From: Clarkia xantiana subsp. parviflora | Lineage: Eukaryota > Streptophyta > Magnoliopsida > Myrtales > Onagraceae | Length of the DNA stretch: 64,000 nucleotides | NCBI GenBank assembly: GCA_036873135.1 | Contig: JAPTYO010000007.1 | Coordinates: 24,410,763-24,474,762 of the forward strand | Direction of reading: 5' to 3' | Part shown: in pieces, positions 47,202-57,851 of the stretch | Layout of the letters: each line of letters starts with the position of its first letter | How positions within the stretch are numbered: the stretch's first letter is position 1 | The notes under the pieces: model-generated | What the model was told of the DNA's origin: nothing | Databases searched by the model: none | The model's input: only the letters and a program-made list of their open reading frames with translations | Made by a program: the position numbers and the translations under genes

Positions 47202-47539
47202 TTGCTGTCGCTGCGGCCTGAGATTACCGAATTGGATCGCGGGAATAATCCATCCCCGACAGACAATTTTTTTAAGGGATTAATTATAAGGGTTAACAGG
47301 TATTTTGGTCATGATGTTTGACAACTTTTGAGTTTTGGTCAATGATGTTTTTTTTTTTACCTAGTTTTGATATCATATGTTTGCAGATTTTTTTCTAGTT
47401 TTGGTCTAACCGTTACATTCCGTCTATTTTTTGACATGTTCAAGTCATGTGATCCACTCTAAACTTTAAATTTAGTCATTCTAATACTTTCTTAACCTTT
47501 TTTTTTGTTCAATTTGGTCCGAAGTTTCAAAATTGACCC

Positions 47540-48354
47540 TGATGGATATACGCCCAATTTGAACCCGTTGACTCCCGAATCATTTTATTCTGATCACCCC
47601 GTTAATGATTGCGAATCGAAACTTCAACCCGAACACCCCGCGGAAACACCAACGGTCCGGACGAGGCCGAAATACTCGTCCGGGCCAAGTTAGACTCACC
47701 TAGGTGAGGTCGGGTGGCCACACCCGACCTCCCCTAGGGGAGATCGGGTGGGCCAACCCGATCTCCCCTAGGGGAGATAGGGTTGGCCAACCCTATCTCC
47801 CCTAGGAGGGGTTGGGTGGCCACACCCAACCCCTACCCTTAGGGGTCGGATTTTCCTTCCCCCCAAGGGCCCCGACACCGTTTTTGGACTCCCATACTCG
47901 GTTTATTTCTGCCAACCTTCTCCGTACCCTAAGGTCTTAATTACGTGTTTAAAGGATAATTAATTGTGTTTAAGGGTTAACGATGTCATTAAGCCACCTT
48001 AATGACACCGTTGCCTATAAAAACAACTCTCCCACTATTCATTTGAGGGAGATCTTACAACATCTTTGAACATCTTTGATAATCTTGGCAAGTTGCATAA
48101 TTTAGCTCTGGCATCTCTCTAGCTTTATCTCTCTACAAAAACCGTACTGAATTAGGCATCAGAGAGGGTTCATCAGGCACCACCCCCTCTGTGCCTGGTA
48201 TTGCCCCTCTTGCAGGGCGAGAAGAGAAGCGAAGCGAATGACAGAAAGACACAGGCTAGGACGACACAACCCGAGAGCGCCAAATCCGCAATATCTCCAG
48301 TGAGGAACGAGACTTAGGTCGACCGCCCGTTGACCCTAGACTTGGAACCTAACA
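47540..48354 (+). repeat. 5' LTR with stacked palindromes
   Basis: Between about 47695 and 47870 four palindromic modules follow each other, each of the form cctagg-gag-(a/g)tcgggt-ggcc-acccga-ctc-cctagg. The 3' LTR has one module fewer. The promoter-like TATA and transcript leader lie downstream of the modules. Such arrays can form hairpins in DNA or RNA. The LTR ends ACTTGGAACCTAACA. Confidence 0.92.
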
Positions 48355-48535
48355 CTTGGCGCCGTCTGTGGGAAAAGCTACGACAAATCATGGCGTACCA
48401 CTGTTATTCTAAGATCACCACTTTACAAGATTCGGGAGAGTCACGCCAAGCGCGTACACCTCCTACCAAACAAGCATATGTCGACAGTCTAAGAGGAAGA
48501 GTAACACCTCTCGTCCAGAAACTAAGTGTAATAGC

Positions 48536-48745
48536 AGCAGACTATCATGCCCGCACATCTCGGAGCGGCTATCATGTCCGCGTATCTAGGGGCGGCTATC
48601 ATGTCCGCGCCTCTCGGAGTGGCTATCATGTCCACGCGGTGATAAGCGGCTATCATGTCCGCACATCTTGGAGTGGCTGTCATGTCCACCCCTCTCTAGG
48701 CGGCTATCATGTCCGCATATTGTCCAACGATTATTGTGTTCACAG
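48536..48745 (+). repeat. 27-bp tandem repeats in the retroelement interior
   Basis: The motif ggctatcatgtccgc recurs seven times at about 27-bp spacing (near 48541, 48568, 48595, 48621, 48648, 48675, 48702). In the frame opening at 48330 it encodes a 9-residue repeat of the type SGYHVRxSR. There is no similarity to Gag. It may be a degenerate coding remnant or noncoding RNA structure. Confidence 0.8.
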
Positions 48746-48788
48746 GTAATGGACTATATACAGGTTCAGGAGACGTACCAAGTAGACA

Positions 48789-49090
48789 CTCTACCTTGGG
48801 AAAAACCAAATACGGGTCGCAAGACACACTCTACCTTGGGGAAAACCAAGTAGCGGTGCAGGAGGCACACTACCTTGAAAACGCCAGGTTGTGGCAACAA
48901 CATGGATAGGCACGTCGCCTCGCCGACCTCTGACCGACGCCATGGAAGGGTATGTCGCCTCGTCCGACCTCTGGCCTTCTCCCTACCTCGGAAACTTCAA
49001 GTAGCTGTCGCGGAGTGCACCCTACCTTGGGAAAAACCAAGTAGCAGCTGTGGAATGCACCCTACTTTGGAAAACCCAAGTAGCAGTCGA
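48789..49090 (+). repeat. Dispersed 23-bp hairpin repeats in the retroelement interior
   Basis: At least six copies of a palindromic motif of the form ctaccttgggaaaaaccaagtag occur, near 48791, 48830, 48870, 48985, 49020 and 49061. Both sides of the stem vary but several changes keep pairing (cttgg/ccaag). They look like hairpin units. No protein function is suggested. Confidence 0.65.
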
Positions 49091-50173
49091 TACAATAGTC
49101 GCCACCTCGTGTCCGAAACGACTACGGTGCGAACACCCCGACAAGGGGGCAACTCCACACCTACGACCTTACAAGTTCACAACTACTACATAGCGAACAT
49201 CCTCTATACGGGGGCAACTCTATGTCAGTACGGGCCTCGTCCCAACACTTTACACAGCCTATATGGCACTACACGCGTTTGTGCTACCCAACACACGTTT
49301 ATCATGAGATGTTCATCGACAACATATCAGGAGGCCTAACACCTCGCGACTAAGGGGCAAGTGCCCCTACTTGGCCACGTCACTACATATACTCTCCCTC
49401 TGGGGGCATTCACCTCAATGATCTTGGGGGCAATACTATATCAACAAGGGTCATGTCCCTCGGAATATACATTGAGAACATACTTCTGTTGTAAGATGTT
49501 CATCAACGACGCGGCGGATGCATGGCACCTCGCAAGTCCGGGACCCTCGTGTCCGCGACACACTTTCCCTTATATAGGGTAAGGGTAAAGGTTTGCCTTT
49601 CCTTAACTCATCTAACTCTTTTTATGAGTCTTTAGCATATACACATGCTTACATACCTGCGCGTACATATGCATGTCTACACCCACTTCCATACTTGTGT
49701 TCCTACTTGCATGTATGCTAGTACACGTTTTCACATTCATGATACATCCATGTTCACTCAAGGTAACATCCTATGGGCTTATTTTTAAGCATCCCATACT
49801 TAGAAAAATTTTAGACCAAAATTAAATTTTTCACCACCTAGGCTTGTCCCGGCATGAAATTGAAGCATGAATCCGTTTAGCTGTATTCATATTGCATCCC
49901 CATGTGTGTATGTATTGTTCAAGTATACACCCATGGCAAGGATAGATTTATTATTTCCACCTCAGACGGACGCGTGCTTGGACACGTGTCCGTGCTATTC
50001 TGACGTTTGCAATTCCTCTATCTTATAAGGCAGGGGGCAGAGTCAGAGACACACATCCATGGGTAAGTAAGTATTCCGACAAAAGGTAAAATCCCGGCTT
50101 CAAATTGCGCGTGTCATACCATCCTAAAATAGAGTCAATCAAGGGTCAGGCCATTGGTTGACTCGGGGGCATG

Positions 50174-50967
50174 TGATGGATATACGCCCAATTTGAACCC
50201 GTTGACTCCCGAATCGTTTTATTTTGATCACCCCGTTAATGATTGCGAATCGAAACTTCAACCCGAACACCCCGCGGAAACACCAACGGTCCGGACGAGG
50301 CCGAAATACTCGTCCGGGCCAAGTTAGACTCACCTAGGTGAGGTCGGGTGGCCACACCCGACCTCCCCTAGGGGAGATCGGGTTGGCCAACCCAATCTCC
50401 CCTAGGAGGGGTTGGGTGGCCACACCCAACCCTACCCTTGGGGGTCGGATTTTCCTTCCCCCCCCCCCCCCCCCACCCCCCAAGGGCCCCGACACCGTTT
50501 TTGGACTCCCATACTCGGTTTATTTCTGTCAACCTTCTTCGTACCCTAAGGTCTTAATTACGTGTTTAAAGGATAATTAATTGTGTTTAAGGGTTAACGA
50601 TGTCATTAAGCCACCTTAATGACACCGTTGCCTATAAATACAACTATCCCACTATTCATTTGAGGGAGATCTTACAACATCTTTGATAATCTTGGCAAGT
50701 TGCATAATTTAGCTCTGGCATCTCTCTAGCTTTATCTCTCTACAAAAACCGTACTGACTTAGGCATCAGAGAGGGTTCATCAGGCACCACCCCCTCCCCC
50801 CTCTGTGCCTGGTATTGCCCCTCTTGCAGGCGAGAAGAGAAGCGAAGCGAAGGACAGAAAGACACAGGCTAGGACGACACAACCCGAGAGCACCAAATCC
50901 GCAATATCTCCAGTGAGGAACGAGACTTAGGTCGACCGCCCGTTGACCCTAGACTTGGAACCTAACA
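50174..50967 (+). repeat. 3' LTR
   Basis: Partner of the LTR at 47540-48354. It differs by the absence of one palindromic module near 50390, a C-rich run at 50459-50480 and scattered substitutions. It ends ACTTGGAACCTAACA and is followed by the duplicated GACCC. Confidence 0.95.
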
Positions 50968-51278
50968 GACCCCAATTGGACAATAGGTCCAATTAAATTT
51001 TTGAAACTTCGGGACTAAATTGAACCAAAAAAAGGTTAGGAAAGTATTAGAGGGACTAAATTGAACAAAATTGAAAGTTTATGGTGGATCACGTGACTTG
51101 TACATGTCAAAAAATGGACGGAATGTAAAGGTTAGACCAAAACTAGAAAAAATCTGCTAACATATGGTACTAAAACTAGGTAAAAAAAACATCATTGACC
51201 AAAACCCAAAAGTTGTCAAACATCATGGACCAAAATACCTGTTAACCCTAATTATAAACAAATTGCTACGATATACAC

Positions 51279-52109
51279 CAGTGTTATCAGAACCGGACCG
51301 GACATCGAACCGGTTCGAGCGGTTCGAACCGGGTCGAACCCGGTTCGACCGTTCCTGCCTTCCTATCATATCCCCGTCCCTCCCTCTGTCTTCATTTTTC
51401 TTCCAGCTTTTCCTATCTCCCCCGTCCCTCCCTCTGTCTTCATTTCCCCCTCCCTTCTTCTTCCCATCTATCATCTCCCCCGTCCCTCTCCCTCTCACTT
51501 TATCTTCTTTTCCTTCCCTCTGTCATATCTCCCCTCCCCACACCTCCCCTATTTCTCCAATTTTTGAGTACTTGCACCAATATTCCTGCAACCCTCCAAT
51601 CATCCATGGTGATATCAATTTTAGGGCCAAGATCGAAGATTTCAGACTCGCTAGGGTTAAGACCGAGGATGACGACTCTTCCTTATTAGAAGCAGGAGAA
51701 AACAACTCAATTTTAGAGGAAACGTAGGGAGCGTGGCTACCAGCGGCGTGGGGGGTAGGGGACTGAGATTGAGCAATCGCCAGAAAGTTGATGATGTATT
51801 CGGGTTGCAGATTCGGATGGACTTTCACCCGAGGTGGGAAGACATAATGGTTGTTGAAAGCAGTGAAGTGAGAAAAACGGCTTTTCATTTCTGCAATTTA
51901 GGTTTTTGCTCATCTGATAATTTTTTAGTCCGAACCGGCGAACCGGTGGACCGCCTGGTTCGCTCAAAACCGGCCGGTTCGCCCAAAACCGGCCTTCGGA
52001 ACCGGGTTCGCTTACATCCTCCGGAAATATTCAAACCGGACCGGGGAGGGGTCCGGTTCCGGTCCGAACCCGGTCAGACCTCCGGTCCGGTCCGGTTCTG
52101 ATAACACTG
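51279..52109. mobile_element. hAT-type MITE carrying a host gene fragment, TSD ATATACAC
   Basis: Termini CAGTGTTATCAG and CTGATAACACTG are perfect inversions. Exact 8-bp repeats ATATACAC flank it (51271-51278 and 52110-52117). The outer arms (51290-51350 and 51930-52100) are aaccggttcg / cggtccggt repeats as in the 354-bp relative at 7607-7960. The extra 550 bp in the middle is unrelated to the family: a CT-rich leader-like block and a kinase-derived open frame. It has no transposase. Confidence 0.93.
51560..51727 (+). pseudogene. Captured receptor-like kinase fragment
   Basis: The frame reads FEYLHQYSCNPPIIHGD, then INFRAKIEDFRLARVKTEDD and on to a stop at 51727. This is recognisably the catalytic-loop to activation-segment region of a plant receptor-like kinase in which the usual HRD is HGD. 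About nine residues normally lying between HGD and FRAKI, including the KPSN part of the catalytic loop, are absent, and the DFG motif reads DFR. It cannot encode a kinase. It sits inside the hAT-type MITE, so it is transposon-captured host sequence. Confidence 0.75.
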
Positions 52110-53424
52110 ATATACACATCAATACGAAATGCTAAACGATTTTTGTGACAAACTAATATCTATGAAGATATATCACGTGACCATTTTTAGCGGAAATTTA
52201 AAAATTTAAATAACCCAATCTTCTATGTAAATAAATAGAACAATTTCATTTTCTTCCTACTCATTCCAATTAGGGTTTTGAAATTTTATTTTACTGGGCT
52301 CTGTCCTCTAATCTCTGCAATTTCCGTTGTCCCGTCTCAAATTTATGTATTCAATAAATTTTAGTAGTTCGATGGCCAAACTAGATAAGGTAGAAGAGTA
52401 GATCGTAATGGAACTGGCAGGTAGCTAACTGAGCTAGGTACGAGGTATTGTAGATCTCAGTTTAAGTGAAGGGGAGCTAATATAGGTGTTACTCGTTATA
52501 GTTCCTAGTGGAAGTGGATAATGTTGAATAGATTCCAGTTGAAATGAATGAAAGCTGAGCATTGTGAGATACATATAAAGCCTAGTAAAAGTGAAAGGAA
52601 GATGTGTTTGTTCTATGATGTTGGAATAGAATAAATAGAAGCACTGGAATGTTGTGGTAGATGTGGTGATGCAATGGGAGTTGGAGTTAGAAACACTGCA
52701 AGAGATTTTATCTCTGAGATTTTTCTGTTGATTGTTACTTGATCAAACATTGTAACATATTCCATATAGTATTAGTAGATTAAAAAACGAATACCCCATT
52801 GAAGCAATTAAACAAAATGTTATACACCCATTGAAACAACTAGACAAACGTCATATACCACATTGCAACAGTTAAAAAATGTTCCCATTCTGCTAATATT
52901 TCTCCAGCCTTTTTACAACAGCATTCATCATCCTGTTCACCTTAGCGGAAACTCTCTTAGCATGAGGACTCCTGCTGAAATTTTTTCAAGTGCCCGAGGT
53001 TTTCACCGCAACAATAAATAAACATTTTTTCGTTGAATGAGTGTGGCCATCGAACTACTAGAAGCCATTGAAGACGTCAATTTGAGGTGGGAAAATGAAA
53101 ATTGCAGAGATTGTAGGAGAGAGCTCAGCAAAATTGAAACTTCAAAACCCTAATTGGAATGAGGAAGAAGAAATGGAAATTGTCTTATTAGTTTTTACAG
53201 CAAAATGGTATTTTCGTCAGTTCAGGTCATTCAATTTCTCAAATTTCCGCCAAAAGTGGTCATGTGCGACGCATGTGACCTTTTCCATCCAAAACTAACG
53301 ATTTTGTAGACAGTGCAACACGTAAATCTTATCGGGTACCAATTTATTAAAAAAATCACCTCGAATACCATTATGTATTGACGTGTTATCTCATGTATCA
53401 ATTTGATTATAATTCCTTACATTA

Positions 53425-54100
53425 ATGAACAAAAAACCAAATAACAAGAGCTAATCTCCAGCCGAGATAGATCTAGGTTCCGCAATGTCAAAACTAACCT
53501 TTAACAACGGCCACAGAATGTGGCATGTAGGACTTAAATAAACATCAAAAGCTACTTTATGATCCACTTGTCTTATTTGCCAAACTATCAACTACATTAT
53601 TTGATTCGCGAAAGATATGTCGAAACTTATACCTTCTAAATGTCATCATTAACTTCTTGCCATCAATAATAATGGAATTCAAAAGTAAATTTTTGTAATT
53701 CTCATTACTTAGTATTCTACGAACTTTTCAATGCATCGTTTCATATGGAGTGACTCAATGTTCAGGTGCATGGCTATGAGGAAACCATATATATGTAAGA
53801 GCCCAAAGTTTGGATACTATATGACATACAAATCAATGAATATTGAGCTCTCTTATTTGAGTTTTTTTTTTTAATTTAAAAAAGAACCAATTATAAACCG
53901 TTCACTCCCTGACTCATTACGAGGGAGAATTAATCTGTACGTAGAGCAACATGATACAGATACAGATGCCTCACTCTCAAAGTCTTAACTCTTAATAAAT
54001 CCCTAGGATTACACTGGAAAATAATAATACTAATATAAGCACTAAAATAAAAGGCCTGGCATAAGTTACGTGATCCGGTTTCCTAAAAGTCACTAGGGCA
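53425..54100. other. Intergenic
   Basis: AT-rich with no gene recognised. The end of the segment (54035-54105, aggcctggcataag and ttcctaaaagtcactag) is a copy of the dispersed sequence at 34955-35035. Confidence 0.5.
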
Positions 54101-54103
54101 TGG

Positions 54104-54985
54104 GCGGACCGGTTTTTTGCTTGGTTCGGTCGGATATCTATATTTTTGGTTCGTTTTTTTTCTGTCCCACTCTCTAACATTCTGCTTGCGTAATCCATTT
54201 GGTTTGCAACGGATCTGCGGAGTGACCAGCTCCAAGGCCATTTAGTGAAGCGCTGACGGGGATACCAAAAACACAGATGAGGAAAGAAGCCAGCCCAAGC
54301 AGAGAAGTTATCCAACGTCAAAGGTCGAGCGAGCAAGTTGTTTAGACAGATCTCTCTGCTCTTGATGACATGACATGACCTTTACTTGGAACTGAATCAT
54401 TTCCTTGTATCTGAAAAGAACTTCCAGATTAATAGGAAGGAAGCTTAATCGGAATGAATCACCATTTTTCTTCTATCATTTTTATTCTATGATCGATCGT
54501 TTAAAAAAAATTCGATCAAAAAACCGTATGAGGAAAAATAAACCGCCAAGAGGTAAAATGGTTTTTTCCATTCGGTTTTTAAACCGAAAATCCAAAAGTA
54601 ACAATTCCCATTGAAAATTTTCGTTATTTTCATAGAATTTATCTAACCGAAATAAAAAATAACGTCCATTAATATAATTAAATAAATTATAAAACAAAAT
54701 TAGAAAATTAATTTTCATAAGTGCCTATTTCATAATTTATATTAACCTAATTAATTAATTATATTGACTAATATCAACTAATATAATATATATTGTATAT
54801 ATTTAGTTAGCATAACGGTCGGTTCGGTCCCCGCGGTCTTGAAAACTAAAAATCCGAACCAAAAACCGAAATACAGTTAAAAAATCCAACCAAAAACCAA
54901 ACATAATATTTCGGATTCGATTTTTCTGGTCCGGACCGGATCGGTTTCCATCGATTTTTCGAACCAATCGGATTTTGGTTTCGCC
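54104..54985. mobile_element. Inverted-repeat element with unrelated internal segment
   Basis: Starts gggcatgggcggaccggttt and ends ttttggtttcgccccttg. Inner arms pair through ggttcggtcgg / ccgaccgttat-like blocks near 54125 and 54815. The related sequence at 35015-35040 (gtcactatgggccgtagagcataag) runs straight across the insertion point, supporting its limits. The segment 54180-54420 is not part of the arms and looks genic, but no family was recognised. An 8-bp duplication is not clean. Confidence 0.5.
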
Positions 54986-55555
54986 CCTTGCCGTTGAGCA
55001 TAAGCCTGGATGATGAAAATATTGGTTTTTATTTGGGACCAAATCCGTAAAACATAAGTCTCTAGATACCCGCCAAAAAAAAACAGATATCCGTTTGAAT
55101 TTCCATTGAACATTCTTCATTTCCATCCGTAAAGTTCTCTCTTTGCATGAAATTGTTTTCTGTTTCTTCCACCAAATTGGCTTCGTTGTACAATTAGATT
55201 ACTTCCTATTCGTGGTATGCTCCTTCAAATCAGTTCCGATCGTTCCCTTTTGTTCACCTACTAAATCCAGAATATCTCATCCCCTTTCTCCTTCATACGT
55301 TTGACTCAACCCCTAATTCCTCTGTCCAGAAGAAAAAAAAATCAGTTTCAATCTTGAAATCGATTCGATTCTACGAATATTAATCTATTCGTAGAAACCT
55401 TTTTCTGGGTCTGGAAGAAATTTGAAAAAAGCTGCAACCTTTACCTTGCATTCCAAGGAATTGACCGGAGATTCGGGTTTTAGAGAAGCTAATCCAATCA
55501 AGATAGGATTTTTTTTTTTTAATCTTTCCTCTTTTTGGCGTGCTTTGATTGAGAA
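54986..55555 (+). other. Spacer and 5' leader of the PBL kinase gene
   Basis: From about 55240 the sequence becomes C/T-rich (tcgttcccttttgttcacc, atctcatcccctttctcc) as in a plant 5' UTR, and leads to the ATG at 55556. No other gene seen. The T-tract at 55509-55520 lies about 40 bases before the start codon. Confidence 0.4.
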
Positions 55556-57437
55556 ATGAGCTGCTTTTGTTTTTCATCCCAAGAGAAGAAACTAGAGAAG
55601 AAACAAGGATCACGAGATGTCTCCCCTACACCGGCGAAGCAGCATAGCGCGCCTGTGACAGGTAGAGAGAAACAAGGACATGAATTAAAGGTTCCATCTT
55701 TTAAGGAAATGCTCTCTTCTTCTAGATGAATCCAAATTTCTTTTATATGCAGAAAGTGCACCACCTATTGAAACTGGAAGCAACAATATTGCATCACAAA
55801 CCTTCACATTCAAGGAACTTGCTGCCGCAACAAAGAATTTCCGAAAAGAATGTCTCATCGGAGAAGGTGGATTTGGGAGGGTTTACAAGGGTCGCCTCGA
55901 ATCAACCGGACAGGTAAAATCCCGAAGAAATAAAAAAGCATTTCATTGATTGTTGAGTTAAAAACCGAATCACAATCTCAAGTTTGCACAATGTTATTTT
56001 TAGATTAAATTATTGCTATTAGGTGACCCAGGTTTCGTTTTCTCTAATTCTAAGTGGAACAATTCTAGTTGAATAAATGGATGAAAAACCACAAACAACG
56101 AAAACAAAACTTGAAACACAAGTAACGAGAACGAAACCGGGGACACCTATTAGCAACAATTTAAACATATTATATCTAAAAGAAACATAGTGTAAACCTA
56201 GGACTGTGATTAGGTTCTTAAACCTTGATTGTTTGGTGGGAAAGGATGAATGATGCTAAAAACTTGGTTTCACCAAAAAAAACCCCAATTTTTACAATAA
56301 CAAACATATTTTTGTGGTGTTGTTGATTCTTCAGGTTGCAGCAATAAAGCAACTTGATCGTAACGGAATGCAAGGGAACAATGAGTTTCTTGTTGAGGTG
56401 TTGATGCTCAGCCTTCTACACCATGAAAATCTTGTCAACTTGATCGGGTATTGCGCGGATGGCAATCAACGGCTTTTGGTATACGAGTACATGCCTCTCG
56501 GATCGTTAGAAGATCATCTACTCGGTACTTCCATCATTACCAAAATGGCACCACTAAGAATCGTCGATTCTGCCACGTGTCATAATAATACGCATCAGAA
56601 CTGACGGTTTTGATACGTGTCATTATCTAATTTAATTTACCAGAATACAACTGCTAATGCAAGGTTGTTGTTTTTACTGTAGATCTTCCTAAGAGCAAAA
56701 AACCGTTGGATTGGTACACTAGGATGAAGATAGCGCTAGGTGCGGCTAAAGGTCTCGAGTACCTCCACGACAAGGCCAACCCGCCAGTGATATACCGCGA
56801 TCTTAAGTCGTCAAACATTCTTCTAGATAAAGATTACAATGCAAAGCTCTCTGACTTTGGATTGGCCAAGCTAGGGCCAACTGGTGATAAAACTCACGTC
56901 TCGTCAAGGGTAATGGGGACTTACGGGTATTGTGCCCCCGAGTATCAAAGGACAGGACAGCTCACAGTAAAGTCCGATGTTTACACTTTCGGGGTTGTCA
57001 TGCTGGAGCTCATCACCAGTAGGAGGGCTATTGATCCCATGAAATCCGGGCCGGAGCAGAATCTTGTTGCTTGGGTAAGTCATTTTTTCCTGTGGGTGTG
57101 GGGCCAATCAGGAGAGCAGCACCCGTAACTTGAAAATTTGAGATTTTTATCTTCTTTTTTTTTGTAGGCATGTCCAATATTCAGGGATCAGCAAAGATAC
57201 TCAGAGCTAGCAGATCCACGCATGAAGAATGAGTACCCGACAAAAGGCCTGAACCAAGCTGTGGCAGTGGCTGCAATGTGCCTCAATGAGGAAGCCACGG
57301 CTCGGCCCTCCATGAGCGATGTCGTTTCAGCTCTTAGCTTCCTTTCTTTGGAACCTGAGACCAATGCATCTGATTCTGGCCCCTCTACTTCTCTAATGCC
57401 CGAACACAACCAGAACACCAGCGCTGATGGGCGGTAA
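55556..57437 (+). CDS. Receptor-like cytoplasmic kinase, class VII (PBL type)
   Basis: PBS1-like kinases relay signals from surface receptors at the plasma membrane. Five exons (55556-55661, 55753-55913, 56335-56524, 56683-57074, 57168-57437) join in phase to 372 residues. The N-terminus [12 protein letters not shown] lacks Gly2 but has two cysteines suited to palmitoylation. Kinase motifs: glycine loop [11 protein letters not shown] (72-82), AIKQL with catalytic Lys94, catalytic loop [10 protein letters not shown] (Tyr for His, normal in class VII), DFGLAKLGP (210-218), activation loop [18 protein letters not shown], then [20 protein letters not shown]. The Ser/Thr-rich tail ends NTSADGR. 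Closest types by memory are PBL27/CDL1-like kinases; the exact ortholog is not determined. It is convergent with ERD2, about 400 bp between stop codons. Confidence 0.94.
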
Positions 57438-57851
57438 CACGAGATCACATCCAGTATACATAACCATATGGAGTATCAAAGAAGGATACAAAAGTTGCAG
57501 TGTTAATGTAAGGAATGTGGACTGGATCAAAACAGGAACAAGTTACATACTTATAATAGCTAATTGTTGTAAAAATGAATGCATATATATCATAAATTTG
57601 ACTAAACAAGCACAAAATGTAATTACCAATGTTAAGAGATACAAGAATGTTGAGAGACCGAACTATAATCTAGTGTTGGCGTGCAAGGGGCAATAAAAAC
57701 CCCATCTAATAACGAATTCTGTGTCCAAATCAATCGAAGTGTTCGGTACAGAAATGCAGTTCTTTCTGCAGACACAGTAGGGGATGAATACCTTGAAAGC
57801 TGTTGTAGAGTCATGATCATAGATATCCTTGGATCGTGTGAAGGAGAAAAC

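Larger units (their letters stand above)
47540..50967 (+). mobile_element. Non-autonomous LTR retrotransposon, 3428 bp, TSD GACCC
   Basis: The 5' LTR at 47540-48354 (815 bp) and 3' LTR at 50174-50967 (794 bp) both run TGATGGATATACG..GGAACCTAACA. The 5-bp duplication GACCC (47535-47539 and 50968-50972) proves integration. A primer-binding-site-like TGGCGCCGTCTGTGGGAA follows the 5' LTR (48357), as in Ty3/Gypsy elements of plants. A polypurine tract tcgggggcatg precedes the 3' LTR. The 1.8-kb interior has no gag, protease, reverse transcriptase or integrase, only repeats. A TATA box (gcctataaaaac) lies at about 48013. The LTRs differ by one palindromic module and a poly(C) run (50459-50474) but otherwise very little, so the insertion is probably young. 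Confidence 0.96.
47290..51248. mobile_element. Mutator-like MITE split by a retrotransposon, TSD TAATTATAA
   Basis: Begins gggttaacaggtattttggt and ends accaaaatacctgttaaccc. Exact 9-bp repeats TAATTATAA flank it (47281-47289 and 51249-51257). Subtracting the LTR element and its duplication leaves about 526 bp, matching the related 517-bp element at 33723-34239. It has no coding sequence of its own. Confidence 0.93.
47268..53424. mobile_element. Outer inverted-repeat element hosting later insertions
   Basis: The inverted arms are split. The left arm is in pieces: aagggattaattataa at 47274-47289, aaacaaattgctacgatatacac at 51256-51278, then atcaatacgaaatg from 52118. The right arm is gtattgacgtgttatctcatgt near 53380 and tcaatttgattataattcctt to 53423. 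Inner arms also pair: 52255-52325 (ccaattagggttttgaaatt) with 53090-53165 (its inverse). Without the insertions the element is about 1.4 kb. No transposase seen. The exact termini and target duplication are uncertain. Confidence 0.6.

Noticed and set aside
48330..48749. 139-codon frame in the retroelement as a Gag gene
   Set aside because: It starts inside the LTR, has no zinc knuckle or Gag-like region and consists largely of a 9-residue repeat. I list it as repeats only.
47540..50967. Endogenous pararetrovirus or autonomous Gypsy element
   Set aside because: Two LTRs and a 5-bp duplication define an LTR retrotransposon, and no reverse transcriptase, integrase, movement or coat protein sequence is present.
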